Shown: piece by piece, positions 23,870-36,030 of the stretch
How positions within the stretch are numbered: the stretch's first letter is position 1
How the letters are laid out: every line of letters starts with the position of its first letter
From: Lepas anatifera
Lineage: Eukaryota; Arthropoda; Thecostraca; Lepadidae
Length of the DNA stretch: 64,000 nt
NCBI GenBank assembly: GCA_034440635.1
Contig: JAOTON010000477.1
Coordinates: 75,001-139,000 of the forward strand
Direction: 5' to 3'
The notes under the pieces: generated by a model
The model's input: only the letters and a program-made list of their open reading frames with translations
What the model was told of the DNA's origin: nothing
Databases searched by the model: none
Position numbers and translations under genes: made by a program

Positions 23870-25110
23870 GCACTCACAGTGTATGACTGGTGCATTGTGA
23901 CCGCTCACAGTATCTGACCGCTCACATGTCTGACTGGTGCATTGTGACCGCTCACATGTCTGACTGGTACATTGTGACCGCTCACAGTGTATGACTGGTG
24001 CATTGTGACCGCTCACAGTGTATGACTGGTACATTGTGACCGCTCACATGTCTGACTGGTACATTGTGACCGCTCACAGTGTATGACTGGTACATTGTGA
24101 CCGCTCACAGTGTATGACTGGTACATTGTGACCGCTCAGAGTGTATGACTGGTACATTGTGACCGCTCACAGTGTCTGACTGGTGCATTGTGAGCACTCA
24201 CAGTGTCTAACTGGTGCATTGTGAGCACTCACAGTGTATGACTGGTACATTGTGACCGCTTACATGTCTGACTGGTACATTGTGACCGCTTACATGTCTG
24301 ACTGGTGCATTGTGACCGCTCACATGTCTGACTGGTACATTGTGACCGCTCACAGTATATGACTGGTACATTGTGACCGCTCACAGTGTATGACTGGAAC
24401 ATTGTGACCGCTCACAGTATATGACTGGTACATTGTGACCGCTCACAGTGTCTGACTGGTGCATTGTGACCGCTCACAGTGTCTGACTGGTGCATTGTGA
24501 CCGCTCACATGTCTGACTGGTACATTGTGACCGCTCACAGTGTCTGACTGGTACATTGTGACCGCTCACAGTGTATGACTGGTACATTGTGACCGCTCAC
24601 ATGTCTGACTGGTGTATTGTGACCGCTCACAGTGTCTGACTGGTGCATTGTGACCGCTCACATGTCTGACTGGTGTATTGTGACCGCTCACATGTCTGAC
24701 TGGTGTATTGTGACCGCTCACAGTGTCTGACTGGTGCATTGTGACCGCTCACATGTCTGACTGGTGTATTGTGACCGCTCACAGTGTCTGACTGGTGCAT
24801 TGTGACCGCTCACATGTCTGACTGGTGTATTGTGACCGCTCACAGTGTCTGACTGGTGTATTGTGACCGCTCACAGTGTCTGACTGGTGCATTGTGACTG
24901 CTCACATGTCTGACGGGTACATTGTGACCGCTCACAGTGTCTGACTGGTGCATTGTGACCGCTCACATGTCTGACTGGTGTATTGTGACCACTCACAGTG
25001 TCTGACTGGTGCATTGTGAGCACTCACAGTGTCTGACTGGTGCGTTGTGACCGCTCACAGTGTCTGACTGGTGCATTGTAAGCGCTCACACTGCGCAATC
25101 AGCGCACAGT
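23870..25110. repeat. 30/31 bp minisatellite, about 40 units
   Basis: Units are built from TGACTGGTGCATTGTGACCG followed by CTCACAGTGTC (31 bp) or CTCACATGTC (30 bp). The two length types and the GTGCATT/GTACATT/GTGTATT variants are interspersed. The last units near 25080-25150 decay (AGCGCACAGTGAGCGC). There are no unique spacers, so it is not a CRISPR array. Confidence 0.95.
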
Positions 25111-27253
25111 GAGCGCTCTCAGCTTCCAACTGGCGCATTGTGAGTGCTCACAGCGTCTGTGGTAGCGGCGATTACAACGAGTCCCAACACCGAGAGCGGG
25201 ATGCAGAATAACAATAAAGATGATGTGGCGGAGCCGATGTCTGCCGTAGTCCCCGCTCCCCGGTCACGAGTTTCTTCTGAACGCTCGGAAACCATGAACA
25301 GCGGTCGGGAGGAAGTCTTCGCTGCAGACTTTGCGTCGATTAACGTCGATCGGAGGCGAAATGTTTACCGATGCTGCAGGAGCTTCAGATATGACCTCCG
25401 ACACAACCGGCGGCAGAAAATCAACAGAGCAATCGTATAATACTGATCATTGTCTGCGGGACACTTCCAAATGTGATAAACGTGTTGTAAGCCAACAGTC
25501 AGCGACAGTCAGAGAGCAACCAGTTTACACACATGTATCAGGTACAGTGTCGCGGCGTGCCGCTGCCGCTCGCCCCCGCCGCAGCTAATGGCTTCAGAGG
25601 TAAACCAGCGGAGGAGGTGAAAACACGCAGGTTAACGTCCGTCAACAGATATAATCATACTCGCAAAAATGTACACTGCGGTGCTATTCGGATAAGACTT
25701 CCGAATTTCTGCACCATGCGTTCTGTTCTAAAAGTAGCGGGAGCTCCTGGATTCCCAGACCGTGCTCCAGATGTCAGCCTTGGCGCTGGGTACAGGCTGC
25801 AGTGGGCGATGACACGTTTTCCTCACGACACGAGCACGCCTCTCCGGGTTTTCCTTCTCACTAGCTGTGCTAGGCCCCCTCCAGCAGGTGTCTTGTCTCA
25901 AGGTCACAAATATCTCAAGAGGAGTGTGACGGTTTCACATCGTTGTTCAAGTAACACCAAAAAAGCAACTCTGACCGATACTTTTAGTTTTGTTTGTGTT
26001 CTGAAATTGTTCGCAATCACCCGTGGACCAGGGCTTCACTGAATACGAAATAAATTTACATTATAAGCTTTCTTTGGACGTCCCAGGGAATATTGAGTCA
26101 AGATTAGTGGCCAGAATTCAAGGACAGATCCATCACACATGCAACTGAGTCCCTTCCCCGCCAAGGGGAGCCATGCTCATGCAGACCACAAGGCATTGTG
26201 AGGCATCTGTAGCGCCTTTTTAACCAATGACGAAGCCTTCATCATGCCGTCTGGGAAAGTGGCTTAATTATCCTGACTCGTCGAATCTTGATTTCATTGA
26301 ATTTGTTTAATTTAGTTTGTTGTAAAGTGTTTAAGACCCACACAATTTAGAAAATGGGAAACACAGCCGGGTGGAACACGGGAAAATGCTACACTTGAAG
26401 GCAAAAATAATATTACATATAAGATCTAAAGTCAAAACAAACAACAGCTGGGTTAGTGTAACGAAATTCGAAACATTAAATTCGCCCTTGAAAAAACAGG
26501 CCCGTGGTACATACATCACATCGCCTTAACCTTACAGGCGGGCGCAGGAGAACTGGGCACCTACAATGAACAGGTTCAGGTGTTGTCAATGCAAACGAGT
26601 CTGGTATGCAGCTGAAGGTCAGCCGGTCACCTCAGGTCACTGCCGATGACGGAGACAAGCGCGCTTGTCAGCCGGCCAGGCCTGGACGTGTGGACGGGCG
26701 GCGATAGTGGCCGTGTTTGCAGGTGGAGGTCCCAAGTACCACCCCCAGTGGCCTGGTGCAAAAGAATATATGGCTGGGTTTTTGGATCTTTTGGGTCCTG
26801 AATTCAAACCAGATCATATGACCATCTCATCACAAAAAGTCCTTGATTGCTACCCTGATTTGACTTGATGATCCCAGCTTTAGGATGTGTAGGTATGGAA
26901 CTTTCTGCTTTTTTTCTTCTCCTGATTTTTGTATCTGGATCCCGCAAATTGTGCGAAAAATTCAAAAGATATGTTAACCACAAAAATGGCACCGAATACA
27001 TCTCCCAGAGGTCTCCTCACCTCCCCGAGTCCGTATTTTAGCTCCGCTGGATTCCAAGAGTGCAGGAGCCTTGTCCGTTCCCCGCGTGCATTGACGTGAA
27101 ACTGCTGCGGCCTAAGGGGCAAACTGTGATTTGCAACTTCGCTGCTTGAAAGTGAGATCTAACGACCGAATGACTCAAGTGTTTCTATTCTAGTGTTTCT
27201 AGTCGGTAAAGGATTCTGTCGCTCCATTAAAAGATCTTGTCAACGCCCGAGTT
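25111..27253. other. Intergenic sequence, no supported gene
   Basis: Plus-strand frames at 25144-25440 and 25533-26042 (98 and 169 codons) have no recognisable domain, low complexity or splice logic, and are not called. An 80-codon minus-strand frame at 26880-27122 is likewise unassigned. Confidence 0.45.
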
Positions 27254-27510
27254 CATATGTGGATCCAGGAATGCCTAACGGGTGGAGGGAACGGTCGGGG
27301 GCGCCTTTCGGATTGTAAAACCTATCAAGTGGGCACCAAGTCCTATCTTCGGGGCGCCGTTGCTCGCATCATAGGGGGCTAGAAAACGACGCTCCAGGGG
27401 TCGCCATCGACCTTTCAAAGGGGCGCCCTGACGATTTCATGGGGCGCAAGAGGTTCGGTCGGAGGGGGAGAGACTTGCATCTGTCCCCTTGCCCCCTGGA
27501 TCCGCCCATG
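27254..27510. mobile_element. GGCGGATCC-ended MITE, copy 1
   Basis: Ends CATATGTGGATCCAGGA and CCTGGATCCGCCCATG are imperfect inverted repeats 257 bp apart. The interior words AAAACCTATCAAGTGGGC and GACCTTTCAAAGGGGCGCC match the element at 58448-58686 in the same order. It is a non-coding inverted-repeat element of unidentified superfamily. Confidence 0.7.
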
Positions 27511-28734
27511 CACAAGTCCTACCATATTTCTGCAATTCTATTCTAATCTCTGCTCCGGAGGATTGGACGTGCCCCTGGGAAACTCTATGGATGGAAGAGG
27601 CGCTCTCCGCCGACTGAGAGGCGCCCGGCTAACATTCCAGCGTCGCTGTTGCATCACCCTCGCGGCTGGGCATGTCAAATGGTTCAAAAGTTCAAGGCAG
27701 CCCTCAGTCGACATGATATCGTTAACATGCGGCTCAGTTCGCGACACATACCGTGGGACAAACGCCTCAAACGGCGGAAACTCGCTTCATTAAGCATAAT
27801 CCAGAGCGGAGTGTGAGGAACTCTCCAGCATAGAATACCTTAGGATTAATCTTAACTGCGTGCTGGGACCATACTTGACTAATTATTTCGCTTTGCCAAT
27901 GAATCCCAATCTGGCCCCAAATCGACAGTCGCCCTTATTTCACGGGGCCCCGGTTGGCAGGGGAGGGGGTAGTCCAGTTGTCAGCAAGCCTCAGCCGGCA
28001 GAACCACAGGCGAGTGAGCCTCAACGTAAATAAATAGTCTATTGTTATAGATATGTAATTTCTAATTCTCAACTGTAATATAGTTCTATCTGTTCGTCCC
28101 TGTCCAGAAGCTGCGAATTTCGCCGCCGGCCGGCATGCACTGCGTAGCGGTCTACGGCAACTGCAGTGGCGTGCCGGCGACGGTGCTGAACGCCGGCCAG
28201 GTGTACCGGGCTATCACGAATTCATGGCGCAGAGACTAGCCACCGAGCCGGCCAACCCGCAGCTGCGCCGCCAAACACTATCGGCCCCCGTCATTATTCA
28301 TGCTTCTACTTACGGCCAAACACGACACCCCTGCTGACCGAGTGCACCGCGCGGCTGAAGGAATAGTTTGGTGAGCATCTTCTTCCCTGGTTGACTGATA
28401 TATATGCCAGAAATGTCGGCTGGAACCCGGCTTCATATGTGGACAAAACGAGGCTTCTAATCAATCTCCACATAGCTACATAACAATATTTCCCGGACAA
28501 TGTTTTCATGACTGAAATTACCAGGACCCTAAAGCATGAAATACCACCACATCCCTCATCAAGATTTTATTCTAGCTCTGATCAACCACTGCCAAAGCAT
28601 GCTGTAGTGGTCGAGCTTTCACTTATTGTCAACAGCTGGGATACATGTCACCGGGACCATTTACGTTACAGGAGACAGTTCGCACAACGGGACAATGTGC
28701 TCCAGTAAGAGAGGCAAACCGCGACTCCCAGCCA
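27511..28734. other. Intergenic sequence with one possible isolated exon
   Basis: At 28108-28200 on the plus strand, an acceptor-like CCTGTCCAG precedes 31 uninterrupted codons (start KLRISPPAGMHCVAVYGNCS) that end at CAG|GTGTAC. The phase is 0 and the GC content is much higher than in the flanks. This has the shape of an internal coding exon, but the peptide is not recognised and no partner exon was found. Confidence 0.25.
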
Positions 28735-30490
28735 CCTGAGTACCTTCCTCTTAACCCCGCCTCTGCCGTGAGTTCTGAGCATCTTCCTCTTTACCCCGCC
28801 TCTCCCGTGAGTTCTGAGCACCTTCCTCTTTACCCCGCCTCTCCCGTGAGTTCTGAGCACCTTCCTCTTTGGCCCATCTCTCCCGTGAGTTCTGGGCACC
28901 TTCCCCTTTGGCCCATCTCTCCCGTGAGTTCTGGACACCTTCCCCTTTGGCCCATCTCTCCCGTGAGTTCTGAGCACCTTCCTCTTTACCCCGCCTCTCC
29001 CGTGAGTTCTGAGCACCTTCCTCTTTACCCTGCCTCTCCCGGGAGTTCTGGGCACCTTCCTCTTTGGCCCATCTCTCCCGTGAGTTCTGGACACCTTCCC
29101 CTTTGGCCCATCTCTCCCGTGAGTTCTGGACACCTTCCCCTTTGGCCCATCTCTCCCGTGAGTTCTGGGCACCTTCCTCTTTGGCCCGCCTCTCCCGTGA
29201 TTTCTGAGCACCTTCCTCTTTACCCCATCTCTCCCGTGAGTTCTGAGCACCTCCCTCTTTACCCTGCCTCTCCCGGGAGTTCTGGGCACCTTCCTCTTTG
29301 GCCCATCTCTCCCGTGAGTTCTGGACACCTTCCCCTTTGGCCCATCTCTCCCGTGAGTTCTGGACACCTTCCCCTTTGGCCCATCTCTCCCGTGAGTTCT
29401 GGGCACCTTCCTCTTTGGCCCGCCTCTCCCGTGATTTCTGAGCACCTTCCTCTTTACCCCATCTCTCCCGTGAGTTCTGAGCACCTTCCTCTTTACCCCG
29501 CCTCTCCCGTGATTTCTGAGCACCTTCCTCTTTACCCCATCTCTTCTGTGAGTTCTGGGCACCTTCCCCCTTGGCCCATCTCTCCCGTGAGTTCTGGGCA
29601 CCTTCCTTCTAACTCCACCTCTCCCGTGAGTTCTGAGCACCTTCCTCTTTGGTCCGCCTCTCCCGTGAGTTCTGGGCACCTTCCCCTTTGGCCCGCCTCT
29701 CCCGTGAGTTCTGGGCACCTTCCTCTTTGGCCCGCCTCTCCCGTGATTTCTGAGCACCTTCCTCTTTACCCCATCTCTCCCGTGAGTTCTGAGCACCTTC
29801 CTCTTTACCCCGCCTCTCCCGGGAGTTCTGGGCACCTTCCTCTTTGGCCCATCTCTCCCGTGAGTTCTGGACACCTTCCCCTTTGGCCCATCTCTCCCGT
29901 GAGTTCTGGACACCTTCCCCTTTGGCCCATCTCTCCCGTGAGTTCTGAGCACCTTCCTCTTTACCCCGCCTCTCCCGTGAGTTCTGAGCACCTTCCTCTT
30001 TACCCTGCCTCTCCCGGGAGTTCTGGGCACCTTCCTCTTTGGCCCATCTCTCCCGTGAGTTCTGGACACCTTCCCCTTTGGCCCATCTCTCCCGTGAGTT
30101 CTGGACACCTTCCCCTTTGGCCCATCTCTCCCGTGAGTTCTGGGCACCTTCCTCTTTGGCCCGCCTCTCCCGTGATTTCTGAGCACCTTCCTCTTTACCC
30201 CATCTCTCCCGTGAGTTCTGAGCACCTTCCTCTTTGGCCCATCTCTCCCGTGAGTTCTGGACACCTTCCCCTTTGGCCCATCTCTCCCGTGAGTTCTGGA
30301 CACCTTCCCCTTTGGTCCGCCTCTCCCGTGAGTTCTGGGCACCTTCCTCTTTGGCCCATCTCTCCCGTGAGTTCTGGACACCTTCCCCTTTGGTCCGCCT
30401 CTCCCGTGAGTTCTGGGCACCTTCCTCTTTGGCCCATCTCTCCCGTGAGTTCTGGGCACCTTCCTCTTTGGTCCGACTCTCCGTGGGCTG
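28735..30490. repeat. 39 bp minisatellite, about 45 units, with higher-order structure
   Basis: The unit is 39 bp, for example CTCTCCCGTGAGTTCTGGGC followed by ACCTTCCTCTTTGGCCCAT. Because 39 is divisible by three and the unit lacks stops in most frames, long frames run through on both strands (625 codons plus, 597 and 310 codons minus). All are repeats of 13 residues with no unique domain, so none is called as a gene. A six-unit (about 234 bp) block recurs at about 29045, 29280, 29830 and 30010. Confidence 0.95.
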
Positions 30491-31724
30491 TTCGCAGAAA
30501 GTGTATTCCCACAGTTTTCTAGCCAGCTGTTTGAAGTTCAAATGAGAGCTAATTCACAAGTTGGTCGGAACTTTCACACGGAGATATATGGCTGTCAAAA
30601 CAAGTCATGAAAAAATTAGTGCGAATATTCGAAACCAACAGAAGGTGGAGTTTCCCAGAACAAGTCCGAAGTATTCTAAGTATAAAAATTACGCCCCTGG
30701 CACTGCATAGTAAAAGCTGGGATTCAATGTCATTTTACCCACCAGTTGTTTCACAGATGCCTGTGAAAACGCTCAGCAGTGACACCAGTGGCACCTCTGA
30801 CCGCCATAAGTGGTGTTCCTTCCAGTCACACCTACACATTTCAAGTGACAAAAACGACACTTGGCTTGCTAATAATACTCTTCACACAAATTGCCGACAT
30901 CAACGTCTGAAGGTAAGTTTTTCCCCAAACAATACAGAACACTAGTCCTGTGTCCTGTTCTTTCCGGACGTGTAGACAATGTACCCTCCTCGGCTCGCGT
31001 GCCTGGGGTATCGTGCAGCCGCGCGGGCGGGGTCAGACAAAGTTTACCGTTGCAACGCCTGCAGGGGTGGCTAGACTTTCGGCGGAACTACGCCACTAAA
31101 TATATCTCCATGCCACTAAGTACTCTGTAATTGCGCAAAATTCCCCTAAACGTCAATGCAAGCTGACACGAGTGGGCTAAATAATACAGGGTCTACAGAG
31201 GTGCTGTGCACGAGGCCTCCACCACTGCCCTCAGCAAACCGCGCTCTCGATGACTCACGGAATGAACACGATAGCTCGCGCAGGGGTGATTCCAGGGACG
31301 ACGAGGAGGGGCGTATTGTGGGAAGTGCCATAGCAACACTACTCACGCCAACACAACGATCCTCAAATCCCGAAAAACAAATCTCGGAGATGTTTATATG
31401 ATTGGCTCCTCTAATTTGTCCAGCAGATAAGACGAGGCCTTCGCGCAATGATGGCTTGACTCAATGGTTGACAATGTGAGGCGGGAATGTTACTCAGAGC
31501 GCGAGGAAAAGTGTTCCTTGTTAAACGGCGAGTGATGACTAACTGGGTCGGTGAGTCGCTGCGCACTAATTGTACGTCATAAAAATGAGCTCCAGCTCAA
31601 CGTGAGTTCAAATGAGATGAAACAAACAACAAAGTAGCGGCTGGTAAGCAGTCATTGCTTCTTCTATGTTACACGTTTCGTCAAAATACTACCGTATAAA
31701 AAGTGCTCAAATTAAATAGAAATC

Positions 31725-31784
<60 letters not shown>

Positions 31785-32390
31785 CAGTCGAAGCTAGTCA
31801 GCAGTATGCTCGCAAGCTAAAAATGCAGGAACTCAATGTCTCAGTTGCATAAATACCAACAAAACTTAGCGGGGAAATCACGCTTTGGGGAGTCACAAGA
31901 CAATTACATAGCTTGTCATTTATCGTTCCAATGAATTACGGTACATGATATTATAAGAGTAAAATCCTACCACGGAATAAATACTCAAATCGATTTATTA
32001 TAGGGGAGTAATCCACCTCTAAATATCATTTTACATCAGAACAAGCTGCGGCCAGGCGGAAATTTGGAGTCTCAGACACCGTTCTCGCTGTGTCCTAATG
32101 TGGAGGCGGCGGGAGGCCGTGCTCTCGACTGCGGCCAGACAACCTGCCCCCAATTTACATCATGCCTACATCATTACATGCATCATGTAATGATGCATGT
32201 AATAATACATGATGCATGTAATACATCATTACATGCCTGCCTACATCATTTTCTGTCACAGTGTTGACGATATTTAGCACTGAAAATTTTATCTTCAATA
32301 TATTTCGATGTCTGAATAGTTTTTTTCTTTTCCAGAGTCCAATTTGGTCAGCAACACCCACACTGTGAGATCGCCAAGCGACACATCTGT
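30491..32390. other. Intergenic sequence with an AT microsatellite
   Basis: No supported gene. Around 32150-32240 a small imperfect palindromic cluster repeats CATGATGCATGTAAT and TACATCATTACATG. An 81-codon plus-strand frame at 31156-31401 has no recognisable motif. Confidence 0.5.
31729..31781. repeat. (AT)n microsatellite
   Basis: About 26 uninterrupted AT dinucleotides. Confidence 0.98.
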
Positions 32391-32394
32391 AAGA

Positions 32395-34375
32395 GACCTG
32401 CCCAGAAAACATCACATTTTTAAATCGATAGCTGGACAGCCCTTATCCCGTGATTTTTTCATTTATTTTGCGTGTAAGTTTTTACCGAAATATTAGAATA
32501 TTTAGGGGTCGCGAAAATAGACCAAAATTACACGTCTGACTAAAAAAACACATCAGGAAAATCAATTTCCCACCATGTTGAGGAAAATTAGATATATAGC
32601 AGCTCTTTTGAATCCTCTCAGCGAGAGTTTCGGTTGGCGTTAACAATATTTTTCTGCAATATCCAGTTTTTAGATAATTGTAGTCAAATTTTCAATAGTT
32701 GCACATGTTTCGGCCTTATCTACTGTGACTCCACACAGGACCCTCGTCAGATACAAAACTATCAGACGCACATCACAATAATGCATCACAACCGATATGG
32801 CGCGTGCAGCGGAGGTTAGCGGCGGTTCCGCTCACCCAGTGCCGCAGCGTAGCTTGGGTGACCTCCGGCTCCCGATCTGTGGATGGTAAGCCTCCCAGTT
32901 GGTGGTGCACTGTAGTCGTAATGTGGTGCATGGGTGGGCTGGCCCGGCGTCCGAGGGCGAGCTGGAATATCGCGCGGTGCAAAAAGTGAGCCCCGACCCG
33001 CTCTTATCACGGCATGTTTTGTTAAACGCGTGCGTCAAAAAACGTGTACGGATTCAAACAAATAATTTACCTTTTCGAACTATGGATGCCCACAGATGTT
33101 CTTGAGACTGGCTTTCTCGATTTTTGGGAACAGCCTGCCGGTGCCTCTCCACTACTTGGAAAAGCTGCTGGTACCGAGAAAGCTGCTACTACCCTCATCC
33201 CTGGTACCGAGAACCGAGTCTGCGAAACCCTTTATAAGCTTAACACCTTTCTTTGTGACACAGAAGGCATGCACCATCTTTTTCTAGGCACTGCACTCCT
33301 CACTGTTCATCCATGCTACTGCTGGCTCATCCATACCGTAGACATATCCGAACATAAAAACAACATCGACGAAGGCTCATCGACTAGGTCAGGGAGCATG
33401 GCCTCCTGGTCGATCGTTACACTCGTGCAGTCGCCGAAGTCTTGGGTCACTCGGAGACTTGGGTCACCCAAGACTTCGGGAGCTGCACGAGTGTGACGGC
33501 CTGCCAGGAGGTCATATTCCCTGACCTAGTCCATGAGTCTTCGTGGATGTTGTTTTCATGTTTGGATATTTCTACGGCCTGGATGAACTTGCTAGTAGCA
33601 GCATGGGTAAAGTGAGGGGTGCAGTGCCTGAAAGAAAGATGGTGCAGGCTTCCTGTTTCACAAATAGTGCTGCCCAGAAAGGTGTTAAGCTAATAAAGGA
33701 CTTCGCAGACCCGGCTCTCGGTACCAGGGGTGAGGGTGAGCTCCAGCAACTTTTCCAAGTTGTAGAGGGACCGGCAGGCTGTTTCCATAATTGAGAAAGC
33801 CAGCCTGAGAACATCTGAGGGCATCCAGATCTCAAAAAGGCAAATTACTTTACGTCCGCTTGGTTCGCATGCATGGTTTTATCAAAGAGATATGAAAATG
33901 AGATCCCAGATTATTTCCTGATACTTTTCCTCAGCGGGTTTTATGCCGGTTGTAACTGTGACGTATAATTGACGCATAATTGTGATGTGTGTCTGAGAGT
34001 TTTGTATCTTACGAGGGTCCTACCTGGAGTCACAGTAGATATGGCCGAAACATGTGCAACTATTGAACATTTGAACACAATTATCTAAAAATAAAACTGG
34101 TCATGACAGAGAAATACTGTTAGCGCCAATAGATTTCTCCCATTGAGAGGATTCAAAAGAGCTACTATATGTCTACTTTTTCTCAACTTGGTGGAAAATG
34201 GATTTTCCCGTTTTTTTAGCCGAACATGCAATTTTTGCAATTTTGCACGACCCCTAAACATTGAAATATTTCGGTAAAAACTTGCCCACGCAATAGAAAT
34301 GAAAAAAATCACGGGATAAAGGTTGTCCACCTAGCAATGTCAAAATTCGATGTTTTCTGGGCAGGTTTAATGAAT
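32395..34375. repeat. Large inverted repeat (about 2 kb palindrome)
   Basis: The sequence from 32395 to about 33440 is matched in reverse complement by about 33450 to 34375. Examples are TTTCGGCCTTATCTACTGTG (32709) against CACAGTAGATATGGCCGAAA (34032), and GAAAGCCAGTCTCAAG-type sequence (left, read on minus) against GAGAAAGCCAGCCTGAG (33793). About 260 bp at 32790-33050 interrupt the left arm. Read outward from the centre, each arm carries related but broken frames with the shared segment KGVKLIK. It is probably two head-to-head copies of one unidentified mobile element. Confidence 0.75.
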
Positions 34376-36030
34376 ATCTGTGTCAAAAATCCAGCTAATT
34401 AAAATTTATTGCGCGAATTCAATGTTACCATGGCTGACCAAACTGGACCGAGATTCATCAAGTCCATTCTCGTGAGACATTCATTTCGCACCGCGGCCCG
34501 TCCATATAAGCGCTCGTCTAAACACCACGGCAGCCGGTCGGAGACTTTAAGCTGGTACTCCGACCGAGTTGGGCTGGGACCGGGCTCTGACTCATCTATC
34601 CATCCATCTACCACACATGGGACCGACCAACTCGAGAACTGGTACCAGGTTAAAACTCAGCACGAGCATTGAGGATTATACTCCTGTGTGTTGTCTGTAC
34701 AAATAAATCATCATTCAAAGCATCATCATTGCGGCACTGCTGGATAAATCTGATGATGAATAAAAGCCAAACAACGTTATAAACAATTCCGGACATTGCA
34801 ATTTTTTTCTGGGAATGGGACATCGGACTCTGACGCGGTGAAGTTTTAGCACTAGGCGAAGCCCAAACCCGATGGTTGTCTCGGAGAGCGGACCGATGAC
34901 CGCCTGGTGATAATTTAAGAGGAGTTAAGACAAACAGACAAAAATTCGGACGATCCCTTTTTTTGGAGGAACATGCCCCTAATTTACCAGGCAGGACAAC
35001 GCATCTCCCGGATTTCCCTCCCTACGATGCGCACGATAACCTCCATTTGCTTTGACAGATGTTCCACGAGAAATCACTATACAATGATTTTTCAAATTAC
35101 TCTCTGCTCTTCGCCCTTTCCCTCGAGACCAGATTCCACTCCTTTCCTAAAAATATATAAGTATGTTAATAGCTATGAAACAATAGCTATGGACGACCAT
35201 GAAAAGAATATCTAATTGAAAATGCATAATATATAATAGGAAGATCAGAGAGGAACAGCGAGTGGGAGGCCTTCCCTAGTTCGAGCGTTCGGCACACTAG
35301 CACTGGCGCCCCCTGAATAGGCCGCTTCTCACTCCTGCCCAGGAGGCGAGCAGCCGAGTCCCCATGGAGCGATTCGACGTCCCCGGATACGCTGTGGTTT
35401 AGGTCAAGGTTAAAAATTTGGGGGAACGTCACCCCTGGCTTGCGAGTAGGGGAATGCGCAGTGGCGCCGCCACGGAATTTTCGCAGGAGGGACGAACTCG
35501 GGCTTGTGCTGACCGGAGGAGGTGAATTTGGAGCATATTCGGTACCTGACAGCATTAATGACAATTGACCCAAACAATTTTTTTGGGGGGGGACGTCCCC
35601 CCTGGTTGGACAACAGGGGAGGGGGCGCGTCCCCCCGTCTCCCCCACTTTCGGCGCCCATGGGAATGCGTCCCCCCACTTTCGACGTCCGTGGACCTAGG
35701 TGCCTAACTAGTGGCGCCACCAAGGTCTAGGTGGTGTCCCCGTCCCATCACACGCCTCTGCAACTGCGCTCCGAAATGTTTGGGTCCTCACATCTAGGGG
35801 ACACCACTTTCCCTTGCACGACAGTATTATAATGCACGGCATTTTCATAAAACGAGCATTACAGCTTCAGCTCGAGCTGACTGGAGAAGGGTGGCAGTGT
35901 GACCTGGGACCTTTACCGAGATCCGTGCACTCGTGCCACCTCCCCATGGTATCCAGTGGCTTGCGCCTCCCAGCGGGGAAGAGAGGGGACGCTGCCAAGA
36001 GGAAGGGGCAGTGTCCCAAAACTGTTTTCA
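34376..36030. other. Intergenic sequence, possible run-rich element at 35455-35715
   Basis: The stretch 35455-35715 is rich in G and C runs and has GTGGCGCC words at both ends (AGTGGCGCCGCCACGG and AGTGGCGCCACCAAGG). This resembles other small elements in the window but without clear inverted repeats. No gene is supported. Confidence 0.35.

Noticed and set aside
16271..24000. Downstream exons completing PACS after the GTAAGG donor
   Set aside because: No plus-strand segment resembling the PACS middle or C-terminal domain was seen.
23870..25110. Regular 30/31 bp repeats resembling a CRISPR array
   Set aside because: There are no unique spacers between repeats, and the surrounding genome is an intron-containing animal genome.
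25533..26042. 169-codon plus-strand ORF
   Set aside because: No recognisable domain, signal or splice context; plausible by chance in GC-rich sequence.
28645..30541. Very long ORFs (625 codons plus strand, 597 and 310 minus strand)
   Set aside because: They are translations of a 39 bp minisatellite in several frames at once; no unique domain exists outside the array.
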